A DNA stretch of 7,989 bases from Pseudomonadota bacterium (GTDB lineage Bacteria > Pseudomonadota > Alphaproteobacteria > Acetobacterales > Acetobacteraceae). Shown piece by piece: positions 6,000 through 7,989 of the stretch (positions are counted from its first letter, which is position 1; every line of letters starts with the position of its first letter). The notes under the pieces are model-generated. The model did not search any database and was not told the origin of the DNA. It worked only from the letters and a program-made list of their open reading frames with translations. The stretch spans positions 1 through 7,989 of the forward strand of contig JAKBCJ010000205.1 of assembly GCA_021807975.1 (NCBI GenBank), given 5' to 3'. Both the position numbers and the translations under genes were made by a program.

Positions 6000-6032
6000 C
6001 CGTCACGGTCGCCCGTCAGGCAACCGTGACGG
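6000..6032. other. Strong inverted repeat downstream of the cupin gene
   Basis: CCGTCACGGT (6000-6009) and ACCGTGACGG (6023-6032) are perfect 10-bp arms. Inside, GCC (6011-6013) can pair with GGC (6019-6021) over a 5-base loop. It lies about 105 bp past the stop of the minus-strand accBC-cupin unit and might end transcription or protect a 3' end. No T-run follows on either strand, so a classical intrinsic terminator is unlikely. Confidence 0.5.
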
Positions 6033-6109
6033 CGTCCAATCAAGGTCCGATGCCTGCCGGTCCGGACACGCACACGCCATGGCGCCGATAAGCGCCATAC
6101 CCCGGACCA

Positions 6110-6127
6110 GCAGGGTGGCGGCCCTGC
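6110..6127 (-). terminator. GC hairpin just after the cupin gene
   Basis: GCAGGG (6110-6115) and CCCTGC (6122-6127) pair over a 6-base loop, 10 bp after the cupin stop codon. There is no T-run, so termination here is only a possibility. A further CGCCGG/CCGGCG pair (6130-6135 with 6143-6148) spans the stop codon itself. Confidence 0.3.
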
Positions 6128-6137
6128 AACGCCGGTA

Positions 6138-6620
6138 TCAGGCCGGCGATTTATGGATCGGATCGACCCAGAACACGGACTCCGGCTGTTCCGCCGGGGC
6201 GATGTCCAGGTTGACCACCACGGCTTCGTTGTCGCTGCGCACCAGGACGCATTCCAGCGTCTCGTCGGTCGAGGCATTGATCTCCTGGTGCGGCACATAC
6301 GGCGGCACGAAGATGAAATCGCCGGCCTCGGCTTCGGCCACGTATTCCAGCTTTTCGCCCCACCGCATCCGGGCCTTGCCCTTGATCACATAGATCACGC
6401 TTTCCAGCGCGCCGTGGTGATGCGCGCCGGTCTTGGCGTTGGCATGGATATGCACCGTGCCGGCCCAGATTTTCTGCGCACCCACACGGGCGAAATTGAT
6501 CGCCGCCGCCCGGTTCATCCCCGGCGTCTGCGCGGTGTTGGTATCGAGCTGATCGCTTTTGATCACCCGAACGCCGTTCAGCTTCCAGTCAACCGGATCG
6601 TGGTGATGATCGTGGCTCAT
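6138..6620 (-). CDS. Single-domain cupin protein downstream of accC
   Basis: A 160-residue cupin. The first cupin motif is seen in GAHHHGALESVIYVIKG, supplying metal-binding His and Glu. The second is in GDFIFVPPYVPHQEIN, supplying the further His. The N-terminus is His-rich (MSHDHHHD), which may bind metal. There is no signal peptide, so it is cytoplasmic. The ATG at 6618-6620 overlaps the accC stop in an ATGA, so translation is probably coupled to accC. Upstream in-frame codons inside accC were not used because this overlap is the natural start and cupin homology begins after it. Small cupins bind metals and act as isomerases, oxygenases or sugar- or acid-modifying enzymes; this one has no recognisable substrate. 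Its place behind the carboxylase genes suggests linkage to fatty-acid precursor supply, but that is only context. Confidence 0.85.
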   Translation of the reverse strand: MSHDHHHDPVDWKLNGVRVIKSDQLDTNTAQTPGMNRAAAINFARVGAQKIWAGTVHIHANAKTGAHHHGALESVIYVIKGKARMRWGEKLEYVAEAEAGDFIFVPPYVPHQEINASTDETLECVLVRSDNEAVVVNLDIAPAEQPESVFWVDPIHKSPA

Positions 6621-7963
6621 GACTTCGTCTCCGAGACAAATTTCTCCAGCCAGTGGATGGTATAATCGCCCGCCTGGAACGACGGATCGTTCACGATCCG
6701 CTGGTGCAATGGAATGGTGGTCTTGATGCCGACGACGGCGAATTCGTCCAGCGCCCGGCGCATCCGGTCGATCGCCCTTTCCCGTGTCGGGGCATGCACG
6801 ATCAGCTTCGCCACCAGGCTGTCGTAGTAAGGCGGAACGAAATACCCCGCATACAGCGCCGAATCGACGCGCACGCCCAAGCCGCCGGGGGCATGGAACG
6901 CCGTCACCCGGCCGGGAGTCGGCATGAACGTCACCGGGTCTTCGGCCGTGATACGGCATTCGATCGCATGGCCGCTGAACGTGATGTCGCCTTGCCCGTA
7001 GCCCAGTTCCGCCCCGGCGGCGACACGGATCTGTTCGCGCACCAGATCGACATCGCACAGCATTTCCGTCACCGGATGTTCCACCTGCAACCGCGTGTTC
7101 ATCTCGATGAACGCGAACTGGCCGTCCTGATACAGGAACTCCAGCGTGCCGGCATTGCGGTAACCCAGCTTTTTCAGCGCCGCCGTCGCCGTGGCCCCGA
7201 GTGCGTCACGCTGCGCGGGGCTGATCGCGGGCGAGCCGGCTTCTTCCAGCAGCTTCTGATGCCGGCGTTGCAGGCTGCAATCGCGCTCCCCGAAATGCAC
7301 CACGTTGCCGTGGTTGTCGGCCATGATCTGCAGCTCGATATGGCGCGGCCGATCGAGATACTTCTCCATATAGACAGCATCGTTGCCGAACGCCGCGCGC
7401 GACTCGGTGCGGGCCAGACGAAACGCGTCCTCCAGTTCCGACGGATCGCGCGCCACCTTCATGCCGCGCCCGCCGCCGCCCGCCGCCGCCTTGATCAGCA
7501 CCGGGTAACCGATGCGGTCGGCGACCGCCCTGGCGGATTCGAGGTCGGGAAGCTCCCCGTCGGAGCCGGGGACGAGCGGCACGCCCACCGCCGCCATCGC
7601 CGTCTTGGCCGCGATCTTGTCGCCCATCATGCCGATATGGGCAGAGGAGGGGCCAATGAACGTCAGCCCATGCGCGTCCACCATCTCGGCGAACTTGGCG
7701 TTTTCCGACAGGAAGCCGTAACCAGGATGGATCGCGTCCGCCCCGGTGATCGCCGCCGCGGACAGGATCGCCGGGATGTTCAGATAGCTGTCCTTCGCCG
7801 GCGGCGGACCGATGCACACGCTTTCATCCGCCAGGCGCACATGCATCGCCTCGGCATCGGCAGTGGAGTGTACCGCCACGGTCGCGATCCCAAGCTCCCG
7901 GCAGGCGCGCTGGATGCGAAGGGCGATCTCGCCGCGATTGGCGATCAGGATTTTCTGAAACAA
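6617..7963 (-). CDS. accC: Acetyl-CoA carboxylase, biotin carboxylase subunit
   Basis: A complete 448-residue biotin carboxylase (E. coli AccC has 449). It carboxylates the biotin on AccB with ATP and bicarbonate, the first half-reaction of acetyl-CoA carboxylase, which makes malonyl-CoA for fatty-acid synthesis. The N-terminal domain starts FQKILIANRGEIALRIQRAC. In the ATP-grasp domain K116, K158, the glycine-rich loop (AGGGGRGM, 161-168), E200, H208 and K237 are present. Metal and catalytic residues E275, E287, N289, R291, E295 (EMNTRLQVEHP) and R337 are all in place. The start is TTG at 7961-7963: an in-frame TGA lies six codons upstream with no ATG or GTG between, and FQKILIANRGE is where the family begins. 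It follows accB by 4 bp and overlaps the cupin gene by 4 bp, so all three look like one operon. Confidence 0.97.
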   Translation of the reverse strand: MFQKILIANRGEIALRIQRACRELGIATVAVHSTADAEAMHVRLADESVCIGPPPAKDSYLNIPAILSAAAITGADAIHPGYGFLSENAKFAEMVDAHGLTFIGPSSAHIGMMGDKIAAKTAMAAVGVPLVPGSDGELPDLESARAVADRIGYPVLIKAAAGGGGRGMKVARDPSELEDAFRLARTESRAAFGNDAVYMEKYLDRPRHIELQIMADNHGNVVHFGERDCSLQRRHQKLLEEAGSPAISPAQRDALGATATAALKKLGYRNAGTLEFLYQDGQFAFIEMNTRLQVEHPVTEMLCDVDLVREQIRVAAGAELGYGQGDITFSGHAIECRITAEDPVTFMPTPGRVTAFHAPGGLGVRVDSALYAGYFVPPYYDSLVAKLIVHAPTRERAIDRMRRALDEFAVVGIKTTIPLHQRIVNDPSFQAGDYTIHWLEKFVSETKS

Positions 7964-7967
7964 CGGA

Positions 7968-7989
7968 TTATTCCAGGATCACAAGCACT
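7968..7989 (-). CDS. accB: Biotin carboxyl carrier protein of acetyl-CoA carboxylase, C-terminal end (runs off the right edge)
   Basis: Only the last codons are inside the window, on the minus strand: V-L-V-I-L-E followed by TAA at 7968-7970. A hydrophobic run ending in Glu is the usual C-terminus of the biotinyl domain of AccB (compare ..VVIE). The stop lies 4 bases before the TTG of accC, the usual accB-accC order. The biotinylated Met-Lys-Met site would lie outside the window. The call rests on the tail, the frame and the neighbour. Confidence 0.72.

Larger units (their letters stand above)
5688..6137. other. Intergenic region at the right border of the accessory block
   Basis: This stretch separates the convergent exonuclease and cupin genes and contains no gene I can support. 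It holds a weak hairpin (5705-5725), the right copy of the leader repeat (5887-5963), a strong 10-bp inverted repeat (6000-6032) and a GC hairpin (6110-6127). An open minus-strand frame ending near 5684 encodes, at about 5690-5890, a peptide containing VDWWNRLANAYFERRKL with natural-looking composition. I could not match it to a family; it may be a gene remnant. Confidence 0.5.

Noticed and set aside
5688..6137. tRNA gene as integration site at the right border
   Set aside because: No cloverleaf arms, anticodon loop or T-loop consensus (GGTTCGA) could be found there or at the left border.
5684..6298. Full-length minus-strand open frame of 204 codons
   Set aside because: Its N-terminal third overlaps the cupin gene in another frame and is Arg/Trp/Ser-rich; only the C-terminal stretch near 5690-5890 looks protein-like, and that is reported as a possible remnant.
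6138..7058. Longer cupin protein starting inside accC
   Set aside because: The extra N-terminal part is an Arg-rich shadow of accC; the ATG at 6620 overlapping the accC stop fits operon structure and cupin length.
1..7989. CRISPR array, suggested by the Cas4-like domain
   Set aside because: No regularly spaced short repeats are present anywhere; the Cas4-like domain here belongs to a DUF2779 protein and no other cas gene is seen.

Overview
The window is GC-rich bacterial DNA with an alphaproteobacterial look, most likely Acetobacteraceae/Rhodospirillales. That placement is an inference from high GC, the GC-rich codon choice and the core genes at the two edges; no rRNA or other marker is present.

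Layout. Both edges carry core metabolism on the minus strand. The right edge (6138-7989) holds the last codons of a biotin carboxyl carrier protein gene (accB), a complete biotin carboxylase gene (accC, TTG start) and a small cupin gene overlapping accC by 4 bases: a tight acetyl-CoA carboxylase operon. The left edge (1-189) holds the first 63 codons of a transketolase/pyruvate-dehydrogenase-E1-like protein, with a good Shine-Dalgarno site.

Between them lies about 5.6 kb of accessory DNA in two divergent units. The minus-strand unit, in transcription order, has a resolvase-like protein that appears to lack its catalytic serine and is fused to a beta-rich domain (2900-2136), a WYL-domain transcription regulator (2093-1098) and an AT-richer small protein with a possible nuclease-like motif (1050-622). 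The plus-strand unit has a DUF2779-type protein that joins a Cas4/RecB-like PD-(D/E)XK nuclease with four cysteines to a DEDD-type exonuclease-like domain (3069-4601), a conserved protein of unknown function (4627-5103) and a DnaQ/RNase T-like DEDDh exonuclease (5103-5687), the last two overlapping. A short divergent promoter region (2901-3068) carries a small palindrome and a direct repeat just before the nuclease gene. A WYL regulator opposite two multi-nuclease genes fits a regulated anti-phage defence or DNA/RNA-processing locus; that function is an inference.

The most informative structural signal is a 63-bp imperfect direct repeat (about 90% identical, plus a further 14-bp block). One copy is the 5' leader of the transketolase-like gene at 174-261. 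The other, at 5887-5963, has lost the 11 bp that hold the Shine-Dalgarno base(s) and start codon. The repeats bracket the accessory genes almost exactly, so the block looks like an island inserted between the accBC-cupin operon and the transketolase-like gene.

No tRNA, rRNA, CRISPR array or intact transposase is visible.
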